This document shows positions 26,445-35,668 of a DNA stretch of 64,000 bases, one piece after another. Position numbers and translations under genes: made by a program. The notes below the pieces were generated by a model, which ran no database searches, was not told where the DNA came from, and worked only from the letters and a program-made list of their open reading frames with translations. Source of the DNA: Bacteroidales bacterium (lineage in GTDB: Bacteria; Bacteroidota; Bacteroidia; Bacteroidales; UBA1715); the NCBI GenBank assembly GCA_017516865.1, contig JAFXAU010000023.1, positions 62,001-126,000 of the forward strand, given 5' to 3'. Numbering within the stretch: position 1 is the stretch's first letter; the number at the start of each line of letters is the position of its first letter.

Positions 26445-27182
26445 ATGAAAGAGAAACGAACTAATAACGGACGGCTGTTTTTCGGCATTGCTTTTATCAT
26501 TATTGGATTGATGTTTTTGTATGCAAAACTTGACATTGACATTCTTGGCGTGTGGCGTGAGGCGGTTTTGTCGATTCCTATGATTTGTGTGATTGTGGGA
26601 TTGTTGTATTTATGTTACAAACGATTTCTAACAGGATTGCTTATCTTAGGTATCGGTGTTTTTTTCATTTTGCCTTTGTTGCCATACGATGTCGTTCCAG
26701 CGGGGTTTTGCGGAAAGTGGTGGCCGTTGTTTATGATTTATTATGGCATTTTGTTGGTTTTGTTCCGCAAAACGCCTGTCTCGGTAACATCAGAACACAA
26801 ACATGCTAATGAGACACTACAGGATGCAGAAGTAACGTTCGATGAATCGGGGAAAATAGACTGTCGCGTGGGCTTACACGGCGAAAAACAGATTTTTAAC
26901 GAACCTGTGTTCAAAGGTGGCGAAATAAACGTAAACTGCGGAGGATTGGAACTTGATTTGCGGAATACTACGTTGGCAGAAGGAACAGTTTCGTTAAATG
27001 TAAATGTGCATGTAGGAGGTGTAACACTCTATATTCCAAATGATTGGTCGGTAGAAATTAGTTCTAACGGATTTCTTGGAGGTTTTGCCGATAAAAGAAA
27101 AAATATTTATCCGTCAGCAACAAATAGCCGCTTGCACATAATAGTGAATACATTTCTTGGCGGCGGTGAAATTCGCTCGTAA
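26445..27182 (+). CDS. LiaF-like membrane protein (cell-envelope stress type)
   Basis: The 245-residue protein has four hydrophobic segments between residues 10 and 110 (LiaF/DUF5668-type membrane domain). A short linker leads to a soluble C-terminal beta-helix-like domain with GGEINVNCGGLELDLRN, LNVNVHVGGVTLYIP and NTFLGGGEIRS, as in the LiaF C-terminal or 'cell wall-active antibiotics response' family. In Firmicutes LiaF inhibits a two-component sensor; in Bacteroidota the role is unproven. No two-component genes are adjacent. It lies 12 bp after rlmH. Confidence 0.85.
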   Translation: MKEKRTNNGRLFFGIAFIIIGLMFLYAKLDIDILGVWREAVLSIPMICVIVGLLYLCYKRFLTGLLILGIGVFFILPLLPYDVVPAGFCGKWWPLFMIYYGILLVLFRKTPVSVTSEHKHANETLQDAEVTFDESGKIDCRVGLHGEKQIFNEPVFKGGEINVNCGGLELDLRNTTLAEGTVSLNVNVHVGGVTLYIPNDWSVEISSNGFLGGFADKRKNIYPSATNSRLHIIVNTFLGGGEIRS

Positions 27183-27192
27183 ATAAAAGATT

Positions 27193-28101
27193 ATGAACGA
27201 CTTCTTTTCAAAAGACATCTATACAATCCGCGATATTCAGGATTTAATTGACAACGAAGTTGAAGAGTCTGTCCATCTTGAATTTAAGTCGGCGGGAGCA
27301 TTGGGTAAATGGGACAGCAAAAAAGCCGAAATGACTAAGGATGTCGCAGCTTTCGCCAATGCCGACGGCGGAATTATTGTGTATGGCTTGAGCGAACAAA
27401 ATCACAAGGCTTGTGCATTGTCGTTCATCGATGGAAATGTGTTTACAAAAGAATGGATAGAACAAGTTCTGAATTCTGGCATTCAACAGAAAATCAAAGG
27501 TTTAAGAATATATCCTATACGGAAAGATGGTAATGTGGAGCAGTCGATTTATGTGGTGAAAATTCCCAAAAGTTACGACACTCCGCATATGAGCAAGGAC
27601 AAGAAATTTTATCGTCGCTACAATTTCGAAGCCGTTCCCATGGAAGAATACGAAATCCGCGATTTGTATAACCGAAAAAGTAGGAGTAAACTGCTCATTC
27701 AAGGTTATTACATAGGTGAATTTCAAGAAAACGATAAGACAAAATCGTTCCATTTCTTGGCACAAATTGCAAACGAAGGTGCCGTGCCCGAAAGTTCCTA
27801 TAAATTGAACGTGTATATGTCGTGTCCCGAGTTGGAAAAATTGAACATAACGTGGGACGATGTGGAAAATATTTCATACACGGTTATTGAACGGAACAAA
27901 GTAAAGCTTTCAGCAACGGGAAAAACGCCGATATATGAAGGCGAATGTCTTGATATGGCGCGTTTTACGTTCGATATTCCCAAAGAAATCTTTGAACAGA
28001 TTGTCACTGAATTGACGATTCACTTGATTCTTTTGTATTCGGGCGGCAAATACGAACTTGATATCCCAGCGGAAATTATTCGTGAGAAATTACAATCGTG
28101 A
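27193..28101 (+). CDS. AlbA_2 (Schlafen-type) putative DNA/RNA-binding protein
   Basis: The 302-residue protein starts with an AlbA_2 domain: ESVHLEFKSAGALG near residue 20, TKDVAAFANADGGIIVYG near 48, IYVVKIPKSYDTPHM near 118 and KKFYRRYNFEAVPM near 133. Members are found in transcriptional regulators and in defence-related proteins. Here the domain is followed by an unrecognised beta-rich C-terminal region of about 140 residues in place of the ATPase or winged-helix domains common elsewhere. It is close behind the LiaF-like gene (10 bp), so co-transcription is likely. Confidence 0.8.
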   Translation: MNDFFSKDIYTIRDIQDLIDNEVEESVHLEFKSAGALGKWDSKKAEMTKDVAAFANADGGIIVYGLSEQNHKACALSFIDGNVFTKEWIEQVLNSGIQQKIKGLRIYPIRKDGNVEQSIYVVKIPKSYDTPHMSKDKKFYRRYNFEAVPMEEYEIRDLYNRKSRSKLLIQGYYIGEFQENDKTKSFHFLAQIANEGAVPESSYKLNVYMSCPELEKLNITWDDVENISYTVIERNKVKLSATGKTPIYEGECLDMARFTFDIPKEIFEQIVTELTIHLILLYSGGKYELDIPAEIIREKLQS

Positions 28102-28122
28102 CATTCTTTCTTAAAAATTTCT

Positions 28123-28130
28123 TAAGTTTG
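28123..28130 (+). promoter_or_regulatory. -7 element abutting the start codon of the small barrel gene
   Basis: It reads TAAGTTTG, matching TAnnTTTG, and ends 4 nt before the ATG at 28135. Transcription from it would start at or next to the start codon, giving a leaderless or nearly leaderless mRNA. Confidence 0.4.
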
Positions 28131-28134
28131 CCTT

Positions 28135-28707
28135 ATGAAACAACGGTTGTTTTTGATATTGTTATTATTTCTTGGCCTTGCCCAACTGGCAACGGCTCAG
28201 GAGAATTTCTTCACTGACGACTCTCAGGATACGTTGGCGAAAAATTTTTATCAACGAAACAAACGGATGACAATTTTGCCGATTGTCAATGTGCCATCGT
28301 TCCAAACAGGTGCAGTTGTCATGATTCACAATAACGAAAATAGAGTTTCGTATTATTTTGAAGCAAAGACGAATTTTAGCCGTTATTATGTGATTTCGGG
28401 TGTGGAATGTTATGGTGAAGGCACGCGGGAGAAAAAAGTTTCTTTTACATCGACAATTTTCAATGTAGGCGTGGCACGTGGTTTTACTAGAAATTGGTTT
28501 GTGTACGGTGCGGTCGGTACGGTTGTCAAACAGACACATTTCGACAATGAGGTGGAAGATAATTATCGCTATACGGTGCCAAACAACGGAATTTGGTTTA
28601 ATTTGGCTGTGGGCGGAATGTATGTGACAGATAAAAATTTCTCAATGCTTGCGGGATTCGATTTGTATGACAGAAGTGTTACTCTGGGGATAGGCTATAC
28701 TTTTTAA
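28135..28707 (+). CDS. Small outer-membrane beta-barrel-like protein
   Basis: The 190-residue protein has a signal peptide ending LATAQ. The mature part shows alternating hydrophobic and polar residues, as in VSYYFEAKTNFSRYYVISG, and repeated glycine-rich turns. It ends with the barrel-type strand VTLGIGYTF carrying a C-terminal Phe. This fits a small eight- or ten-stranded outer-membrane barrel. No specific family is recognised. Its stop codon overlaps the start of the M1 peptidase gene by one base, which suggests translational coupling. Confidence 0.7.
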   Translation: MKQRLFLILLLFLGLAQLATAQENFFTDDSQDTLAKNFYQRNKRMTILPIVNVPSFQTGAVVMIHNNENRVSYYFEAKTNFSRYYVISGVECYGEGTREKKVSFTSTIFNVGVARGFTRNWFVYGAVGTVVKQTHFDNEVEDNYRYTVPNNGIWFNLAVGGMYVTDKNFSMLAGFDLYDRSVTLGIGYTF

Positions 28708-30446
28708 TGAAAAAAATATTTAACATACTGATTCTGTCGTTTTTCCTGTGTGCCACTGTAGTTAATGCAAAAAATCCATCGGGAAAGGATAATCCGTATC
28801 CAAAATTTACTCGCGCAGATAGTTTGCACGGAACACTTATGCCTTCTCGTGCTTGTTACGACGTGCGTTTTTACGACATCTCCGTTGATGTATTTCCAGA
28901 AACAAAATCTATTGTTGGTGAAGTTTCTATGGATTTTTTGTATGTGGATTCTACGCAAAAAGTCATGCAGATTGATTTGGCGTCAAGATTGAAAATAGAC
29001 GACATAGCCATTGATGGTGTGGTAATTGAAAACTATACTCGTGAATACAACGCAGTGTTTATCATACTTCCAGAAATTTTCTCAGTGACGAATGAACATC
29101 GTTTGACGTGTCGCTATGGTGGAATTCCTGTCGAAGCGGTTCGTCCGCCGTGGGAGGGGGGTATGGTGTGGAAAACGTCGCCGTCGGGAAAACCATGGTG
29201 CGGCGTGACGTGCGAAACACTTGGCGCAAGTTGCTGGATTCCGTGCAAAGACCATTTGTCAGACGAGCCGGAACAGGGGATGAGAATGCGGATTTCCACG
29301 CCAGAAGGTTTGACTGCTGTTTCAAACGGTTCGTTTGTTTCGCATGAAACTGTCGAAAATCGAGAGTTGTGGACATGGCAGACAAATTATCCCATCAATT
29401 CCTATAATATGACGTTCTACATTGGTGATTTTATCCATTTTGGTGAAGAATACCAGGGAGTTGAGGCAAAATTTCCTTTGAATTATTATGTGTTCGCCGA
29501 AGACGAGGAGAAAGCGCGAGTTTCGTTTGAACAAGCAAAAGATGTAATCTCGTTCTACGAAGAAGTATATGGTCCGTATCCGTGGGCGAACGAGGGCTAC
29601 AAATTGATTGAAAGTCCATACGAAGGCATGGAGCACCAGACGGCAATAGCATACGGGAATGGATTTAAAAACTTCAAAGGTTTGCCAATGGATTACATTA
29701 TTGTCCACGAAACGGCTCACGAATGGTGGGGCAATGCCATTTCCGTTGACGATTATGCCGATGTGTTCATCCACGAAGGATTTGCAATGTATTCCGAGTT
29801 TTTATATGTGGAACGAAAATTTGGTCAGGACACGGCACAAATGTATGCCGATATGTGGCAACGTACTATTAGCGACATCCGTCCGGTTGTCGGTCCCCGT
29901 GATGTGAATTTCTGGGATTATCACGATATTGACCCGTATGTAAAAGGCGCTTGGTGCCTGAAAGGATTACGTTATTTGTTGGACAACGATACCTTGTTTT
30001 TTGACATAGTCAAATCTTATTATCAATCTCGTAAATACACGGTTGTTACTGTGAAAGATTTTATTGATTTTGTGAACGAAAAAACGGGGAAGGATTATTT
30101 GTGGTACTTCAATCACTATTTGTATCGTGCGGAGGCTCCTACATTGGAATTGGCAGTCATTCCAACAAAAAAATTACATAAATACAAATATCCAATAAAA
30201 AATATGTCTTCCGATACTGGTGGCCAATTGGGGAACGAGGTATTGTACTTATATTGTAGGTGGACAAATGTTGAAGACAATTTTGTCATGCCTGTTGTTG
30301 TTTCCAATCCGTCGCAGCCGAAAGAAACAAAAATATTGCCGATTACGACCGAAGGCGGAATTTTCGTTCTTGATAATAAGGTTTGGTCGTTGAATCAGGA
30401 TTTTTATTTTGACATGAAACAACTGAAGAAGGTTAAGACAAAGTAG
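28707..30446 (+). CDS. M1-family metallopeptidase, exported
   Basis: The 579-residue protein has a signal peptide (VVNAK). The zinc site is HETAHEWW (His at residues 334 and 338) with the third ligand Glu at 357 in FIHEGFAMYSE, the exact HExxH-18-E spacing of M1 aminopeptidases. The substrate-binding GAMEN motif is replaced by EGMEHQTAIAYG near 312. Only the N-terminal beta domain and the catalytic domain are present; the long helical C-terminal domain of PepN-like enzymes is absent. It is likely a periplasmic aminopeptidase. It ends 21 bp from a convergent gene. Confidence 0.93.
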   Translation: MKKIFNILILSFFLCATVVNAKNPSGKDNPYPKFTRADSLHGTLMPSRACYDVRFYDISVDVFPETKSIVGEVSMDFLYVDSTQKVMQIDLASRLKIDDIAIDGVVIENYTREYNAVFIILPEIFSVTNEHRLTCRYGGIPVEAVRPPWEGGMVWKTSPSGKPWCGVTCETLGASCWIPCKDHLSDEPEQGMRMRISTPEGLTAVSNGSFVSHETVENRELWTWQTNYPINSYNMTFYIGDFIHFGEEYQGVEAKFPLNYYVFAEDEEKARVSFEQAKDVISFYEEVYGPYPWANEGYKLIESPYEGMEHQTAIAYGNGFKNFKGLPMDYIIVHETAHEWWGNAISVDDYADVFIHEGFAMYSEFLYVERKFGQDTAQMYADMWQRTISDIRPVVGPRDVNFWDYHDIDPYVKGAWCLKGLRYLLDNDTLFFDIVKSYYQSRKYTVVTVKDFIDFVNEKTGKDYLWYFNHYLYRAEAPTLELAVIPTKKLHKYKYPIKNMSSDTGGQLGNEVLYLYCRWTNVEDNFVMPVVVSNPSQPKETKILPITTEGGIFVLDNKVWSLNQDFYFDMKQLKKVKTK

Positions 30447-30467
30447 TAGTGGGCAAGTGCTACGTAT

Positions 30468-31625
30468 TTACAGATTCTTATATCCCGAGTTACTATATTC
30501 TTTCAAACTAATACATTCCATTTCAATCAACCAAGCGGGACGGCACACGGGAGCGAGTACAATCACTTTGGGCGTTTCGGGGAAACGTTCGTCGTACATC
30601 GACTTCACCAAGGAATAATCAGCCACATCACGCAGATACACAATCATTTGTGCAATGTCGTCCATAGTCTGTTCTTTCTCTTCCAATAGTTTGCCCACGT
30701 TTTCCCACATTCGCAGCGTCTGATTGCGTATGTCGCCCACGTGGACCACGTTCCCTTTGTTGTCGATGCTGGCGGTGCCGCTGACGAACAGCTGCCGACG
30801 GTCGCCGTATTCCATACAAACGCCGCGTTCAAAGGTTACACCGTATTCGTAGGTCGGGTTCAAGTGGGTGGGGGCATACAAATACGACATTTGTCCTTTC
30901 TGTATCCCTTTCACTGCATAGGCGTCAAGAAGAACTTTTACCGTGCCTTCGGCATGTGAGCCCTGAATTCCTGTGCTGGCAATATAATGCGTGTCTTGGG
31001 TAAGCCCAACTTGTTCGAAATTGTCGCGTCGTCCACGCACCACGCCGGCGTAGTTCGTGTCAACGTCACGGACGAAAAACCACGTGCGGACGCAGTTGTC
31101 GGCAATGTTGCACTTGTGCGAAATCAGGTCTTCTTCGTAGCCCTCCAATAAATAGCGTGTCTGTTGCTCGGAATTTCCGCCCGAAGTGTGGCGGTATGCG
31201 GTCCAATAATGGGTTATATCGTTGTGTTTGTACGAAAATGTGCCGTTTCCGTTGCGTTGCGGAACAGGAATACCTTCCTGCAAATATACCCACAAAGCGA
31301 CTTTGGTGCCGTCGAGCGGTGGCTGTTGTACAATCGACACTGCGCACGGCGAGAAATTCGACAGCATTTCCTCGACCATTGCCGTCTGGTTCGACGCATC
31401 GCTCAGAAAATACCGTTTCATTACTGCTCTTGCATGATTTTCCCACAACGTGTCTTCCATCACCGCCAAAGCGTTGTGAAGCGATTCCAATTGCTCACGG
31501 AACGACATTTCGTGTTTTGATGTGTGCAACATAATATTGTGCTCAGCAATACCGTTTTGCGGTTTGAATGTTGAAACCTCGGCAACGGCGCCAAATTCAG
31601 GATAGGAGTATGATTTGTAGTCCAT
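30468..31625 (-). CDS. Two-domain Rid-family protein (chorismatase-like)
   Basis: The 385-residue protein has a C-terminal RidA-type domain (about 255-375): LFVSGTASIDNKGNVVHVG, NVGKLLEEKEQTMDDIAQMIVYLRD and a final VCRPAWLIEMECI. An N-terminal region shows a related fold, with SFREQLESLHNAL. This resembles Bacteroidales proteins called endoribonuclease L-PSP and the FkbO/Hyg5 chorismatases, which share the double fold. A Cys stands where chorismatases and deaminases place active-site residues (VCRPAW), but the reaction cannot be assigned. It is in an operon behind the porin gene (9 bp). Confidence 0.78.
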   Translation of the reverse strand: MDYKSYSYPEFGAVAEVSTFKPQNGIAEHNIMLHTSKHEMSFREQLESLHNALAVMEDTLWENHARAVMKRYFLSDASNQTAMVEEMLSNFSPCAVSIVQQPPLDGTKVALWVYLQEGIPVPQRNGNGTFSYKHNDITHYWTAYRHTSGGNSEQQTRYLLEGYEEDLISHKCNIADNCVRTWFFVRDVDTNYAGVVRGRRDNFEQVGLTQDTHYIASTGIQGSHAEGTVKVLLDAYAVKGIQKGQMSYLYAPTHLNPTYEYGVTFERGVCMEYGDRRQLFVSGTASIDNKGNVVHVGDIRNQTLRMWENVGKLLEEKEQTMDDIAQMIVYLRDVADYSLVKSMYDERFPETPKVIVLAPVCRPAWLIEMECISLKEYSNSGYKNL

Positions 31626-31634
31626 GTTTAAATA

Positions 31635-32999
31635 CTATTTTTTCTTTACATACCAACCCACATACGCTAAACCGACGGCAAATTCGTTTTCGCTGTTGTA
31701 TGTGCCTTTTTCAAACGGATTGTTTGTTCCGATTTGGCGAGTGGTGTAGTCGGCTTTCACGACTAAATTCGGCAGTGGATTCCAATTCAAACCGAATGTC
31801 CATTTGCTTACTTGGCAACGAGCGTCCATTGTCTGCGAACCTTCGCCTTCTTCTTGTGGATTGTAGTATTCGTAACGGACAAACGGCGTAAGTGCTGGCA
31901 CGTTTTTGTTGAAAAAGCTGTTTACGTGGATTCCACATTCCGCACCGTATGCCACGGCTTGTTTTGCCACAGCTCCCGTGCGCGAGTATGGCGATTTGTT
32001 CGACAGTTTTGCATTTTTACCAGTAATTGCTTCCGAACCATCAAGATTTCCCATCAGCACGTTGGCACGTGCAACCACGAACTTATTTTTAATTTGTGCA
32101 TCGGCGTTCCAAATCAGCAGCGATGTATTGTCAACGGCGGCGTATGTTTGTTCCTTGTCGGAATTTGAACCTGTGCTGTTACAATAATATATGCTTCCGC
32201 CAATCCGTAGCCCTTCAATGCCTTTCCAATTCAGGCGGACTACGTATGCGGGAGAGTTGAAGTTATCTTCTTCAAAAAGACCTTGTTTTCCGCTTGCCAC
32301 CCACGAATTACGGTCGAATCCGTTGGCGTTCAGACCTGCAACAATCATAGCTTCGTAGTCGAATGTTGCAGCATTTTTCCCGAATTCGCCCAAAAAACAG
32401 ATGCCTGTTTCGTGCCACGTACACGGAATTATGGTCGTTTCGCCTTCAGGACGCGAAGTTCCAAGGAAATTGATGGGCTCGTGGCTGTAGTTCGTTAAGC
32501 CAACGGGAACGATGATATGTCCTGCACGTACGTTGAACGCCGGTACAATATGACGAGTTATGTGGAATTGTTCCAATGCCACTTCGCCGCCTTTTTCAAT
32601 CTCAGTTTCGTATTCACCATTCTCGGAATTTTCCAATTCAACGGCTTGTCCCGTGCCGCCAGCTTCAAATTCTATTTCGGAGCCGAGTTCCCATTTATCG
32701 TTGAATTTATAATCAAACGCGAGTACAAAACGGGGGATGGAAACCGAGCGACGCGTTGTTTTTGCATTACCGTCGTTTCCGCCGTAGAAGCGGTTGATGC
32801 CGTAGTCCATAAATCTTGCAAGCATTTCGCCGTAGCCGCCAAAGCGGAACGATTCAAAATCATCGTTGTGTGTTTTCTTTATTTCTGAAGATTTCTTTGT
32901 CGTGTCGGTGACAGGTTTTGTGGCACCGCTATAAGCGTCAACTTGAGCCATAGCCGATGAACAACAAAGTAAAAAGATATACAATACCGTTCTGTTCAT
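31635..32999 (-). CDS. Phosphate-selective-type porin (OprO/OprP-like)
   Basis: Starting at 32999 the protein has 454 residues and a signal peptide ending SAMAQ. The mature part is an outer-membrane barrel with FRFGGYGEMLARFMDYG near residue 50, RFVLAFDYKFNDKWELGSEIEF near 95, and a C-terminal strand FAVGLAYVGWYVKK. The pattern VPVGLTNYSHEPINFLG is typical of the Bacteroidota OprO/P-like porins. The longer frame adds 29 residues without signal character. It precedes the Rid gene. Confidence 0.85.
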   Translation of the reverse strand: MNRTVLYIFLLCCSSAMAQVDAYSGATKPVTDTTKKSSEIKKTHNDDFESFRFGGYGEMLARFMDYGINRFYGGNDGNAKTTRRSVSIPRFVLAFDYKFNDKWELGSEIEFEAGGTGQAVELENSENGEYETEIEKGGEVALEQFHITRHIVPAFNVRAGHIIVPVGLTNYSHEPINFLGTSRPEGETTIIPCTWHETGICFLGEFGKNAATFDYEAMIVAGLNANGFDRNSWVASGKQGLFEEDNFNSPAYVVRLNWKGIEGLRIGGSIYYCNSTGSNSDKEQTYAAVDNTSLLIWNADAQIKNKFVVARANVLMGNLDGSEAITGKNAKLSNKSPYSRTGAVAKQAVAYGAECGIHVNSFFNKNVPALTPFVRYEYYNPQEEGEGSQTMDARCQVSKWTFGLNWNPLPNLVVKADYTTRQIGTNNPFEKGTYNSENEFAVGLAYVGWYVKKK

Positions 33000-33160
33000 A
33001 TTTCCTTTTTTGTGTCGCAAAGGAATGCGAAACAGAAAAGATGTACAATCCCTAAAAATGGGGATTTTCGCAATTGAATTACACAAATGAAGTGTAAAAT
33101 ATTGTATTGAAGATTTTTATATTACGGCATTGAAGTGTTGGCAAATGCACGTTTGTAGCA

Positions 33161-34036
33161 TTATAATTTTCGTTCCAATACTTTTGCTTTTGGTTCCACA
33201 TCGTGCGTGACCCACACGTTTGCACCAATCACGGCACCTTTGCCTATGGTTATTCTTCCAAGCAATGTTGCGTTAGAGTAGATAATCACATCGTCATCAA
33301 CTATTGGATGGCGTGGAATACCCTTGATTGGGTTGCCGTTTTCGTCAAGTGGGAAATTCTTTGCACCGAGTGTAACACCTTGATACAATTGTACATGATT
33401 GCCAATGATACAAGTCGCTCCAATCACAACGCCCGTGCCGTGGTCGATGGTAAAATATTCGCCGATTTGTGCGGCAGGGTGAATGTCGATTCCTGTTGCA
33501 GAATGAGCCATTTCTGTTATAATACGTGGAATTAGTGGAACGTTGAGCAACAAAAGTTCGTGAGCAGTGCGATAATGCAACAACGTTTTTATCACAGGGT
33601 AACAGAAAATGATTTCTCCGAATGATTTTGCGGCTGGGTCGCCGTTATATGCCGCTTGAATGTCAAGCGAGAGCATGTGACGGATGTAGGGTAGACGTTT
33701 GATGAATGCCACGGCAATGTCTTCCGCCATTTTTTCGGATTCTTCTTTTGTCAAATCTTTGCTGTCGAACATCAAACCTCGATGAATCTGTTGCGTAAGC
33801 ATGGCAAACAGTTTATCGACGTTTACGCCCGTGTAGAATTCAATTGTGTTGGCACAAACCACGTCGCGACCGAAATAACCAGGAAAGATAATTTCTTGAA
33901 TGGTTTCTACGATTTTGGCCAATGCGTTGACCGACGGCATTGGCACGTCACCGTTCGATTTGTGATACACTAAATTGTACGACTCGGGCGATGAGAGTTC
34001 TTGTATCGTTTGCAAAATTTGTTTTCTGTTGTCCAT
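33161..34036 (-). CDS. cysE: Serine O-acetyltransferase
   Basis: The enzyme makes O-acetylserine from serine and acetyl-CoA, the first step of cysteine synthesis. The 291-residue protein has an N-terminal helical half and a C-terminal left-handed beta helix of hexapeptide repeats: HPAAQIGEYFTIDHGTGVV, ATCIIGNHVQLYQGVTLGA, and a final ATLLGRITIGKGAVIGANV. His and Asp of IDHGTG match the catalytic site. It is the larger EpsC-like form of Bacteroidota. It lies 11 bp after rho on the same strand. Confidence 0.94.
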   Translation of the reverse strand: MDNRKQILQTIQELSSPESYNLVYHKSNGDVPMPSVNALAKIVETIQEIIFPGYFGRDVVCANTIEFYTGVNVDKLFAMLTQQIHRGLMFDSKDLTKEESEKMAEDIAVAFIKRLPYIRHMLSLDIQAAYNGDPAAKSFGEIIFCYPVIKTLLHYRTAHELLLLNVPLIPRIITEMAHSATGIDIHPAAQIGEYFTIDHGTGVVIGATCIIGNHVQLYQGVTLGAKNFPLDENGNPIKGIPRHPIVDDDVIIYSNATLLGRITIGKGAVIGANVWVTHDVEPKAKVLERKL

Positions 34037-34047
34037 TGTTTTTAATG

Positions 34048-35463
34048 TTATCCTTCCATAGAAATAAGGAATTCGTCGTTATTTTTTGTCAGCGGCATAC
34101 GTTGACTGAGGAATTCCATTGCTTCTACGGCAGTCATGTCGGATAAGAATTTTCGCAAAACCCAACATTTGTTCAAGCGCGTTTTGTCAACCAATAAATC
34201 ATCACGACGGGTACTTGACAAATTAACATCAACGGCAGGGTAGATGCGTTTGTTCGAAATTTTTCTATCCAATTGCAATTCCATATTTCCTGTTCCCTTG
34301 AACTCTTCGAAAATTACATCGTCCATTTTTGAACCTGTTTCTGTCAATGCAGTTGCAATGATTGTCAAAGAACCGCCGTTTTCGATGTTTCGTGCAGCAC
34401 CAAAGAATCGTTTCGGTTTGTGCAGAGCATTTGCGTCGACACCGCCCGAAAGAATTTTTCCCGAAGCTGGTTGTGCCATGTTGAATGCACGTGCCAATCG
34501 AGTGATGGAATCAAGTAGAATACAAACATCGTGACCACATTCAACAAGACGTTTTGCTTTTTCAAGCACGATGTTTGCAATTTTTACATGTCGGTCAGAC
34601 GGTTCGTCGAAAGTCGATGAAATTACTTCGGCGCGAACGCTTCGTTTCATATCGGTTACTTCCTCTGGACGTTCGTCTATCAACAAAATCAACAAATAAA
34701 CTTCAGGATGATTATCGGCAATTGCGTTTGCAATGTTCTTCAACAGAGTTGTCTTACCAGTTTTTGGTTGAGCGACAATCAAACCGCGCTGACCTTTACC
34801 GATAGGGGTGAACAAGTCGATTACACGTGTTGAAAGATCGTTGTGACCATTTCCTGTCAAATTGAATTTTTCATCAGGAAACAACGGCGTAAGGTGGTCG
34901 AAATGAACACGGTCGCGAACTTCGTCGGGGTGTCTTCCGTTGATTTTTTCAACCTTTACCAAAGGAAAATATTTTTCGCCTTCTTTCGGCGGACGAATAG
35001 GTCCTTCGACAGTATCGCCAGTTTTTAGTCCGAATAGTTTAATCTGAGATTGACTTACGTAAATATCATCGGGCGAGTTCAAATAGTTGTAATCGCTTGA
35101 TTTTAAGTAACCGTGTCCGTCTTGCATTATTTCAAGTACACCACAACCAGAAATTATTCCGTCAAATTCGTGAAATGTTTTCTGTGGTTGTTGAACTGGT
35201 TGTGGTTGCTGAGTTTTTACTGTATCGTTTTCATTTTGTTTTTGTATTTCAACTTCTGTCGGTTGTTCATCTTTCGAAACGGATGGCTTTTCTTGTACAT
35301 CGCTTTCCGATGAGAAAATTTCAGTTTGTTTTGGTTCTTCTAATATAGGTTCTGCTTTTATGACCTTGCGAGGTCTTTTTGCTCTTTTTTCTTTAGGTGC
35401 AGATTCGTTTTTTTGTACACCTTCTGGCTTTTGTTCGGTTTCGTTTAGGTTTTCCGATTTCAT
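34048..35463 (-). CDS. rho: Transcription termination factor Rho
   Basis: This RNA-dependent ATPase helicase ends transcription. The 471 residues include an N-terminal Lys/Glu/Gln-rich, probably disordered stretch (1-105) and an RNA-binding domain with [18 protein letters not shown] near 112. The ATPase part has [13 protein letters not shown] near 228 (Walker A), [13 protein letters not shown] near 262 and the Q/R-loop region [16 protein letters not shown] near 340. The helical Rho_N domain that opens most Rho proteins (including many Bacteroidota) is not visible. It follows the PorE-like gene after 205 bp and precedes cysE. Confidence 0.96.
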   Translation of the reverse strand: MKSENLNETEQKPEGVQKNESAPKEKRAKRPRKVIKAEPILEEPKQTEIFSSESDVQEKPSVSKDEQPTEVEIQKQNENDTVKTQQPQPVQQPQKTFHEFDGIISGCGVLEIMQDGHGYLKSSDYNYLNSPDDIYVSQSQIKLFGLKTGDTVEGPIRPPKEGEKYFPLVKVEKINGRHPDEVRDRVHFDHLTPLFPDEKFNLTGNGHNDLSTRVIDLFTPIGKGQRGLIVAQPKTGKTTLLKNIANAIADNHPEVYLLILLIDERPEEVTDMKRSVRAEVISSTFDEPSDRHVKIANIVLEKAKRLVECGHDVCILLDSITRLARAFNMAQPASGKILSGGVDANALHKPKRFFGAARNIENGGSLTIIATALTETGSKMDDVIFEEFKGTGNMELQLDRKISNKRIYPAVDVNLSSTRRDDLLVDKTRLNKCWVLRKFLSDMTAVEAMEFLSQRMPLTKNNDEFLISMEG

Positions 35464-35668
35464 AATTTGATTTGATTAAATAATGAATTATGTATAAATG
35501 CTTATGCAGATATAACTAATTAATAAACTTGTATGAAAATTTTTGTTTCAATGATAATTGGATTTCGATTCTGATTATGAATGATGTCTCTCTTTCAAAA
35601 TCGCATGCAATAATACGGAGTTTTCGAGAAATACAAGCATGTTTCATGAAAAAAATGCTGCATCTTGG

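Noticed and set aside
33048-33070. Hairpin AATCCC/GGGATT between cysE and the porin gene as terminator of cysE
   Set aside because: On the minus strand, the direction of transcription, no T run follows. It may be an operator-like inverted repeat but nothing more can be supported.
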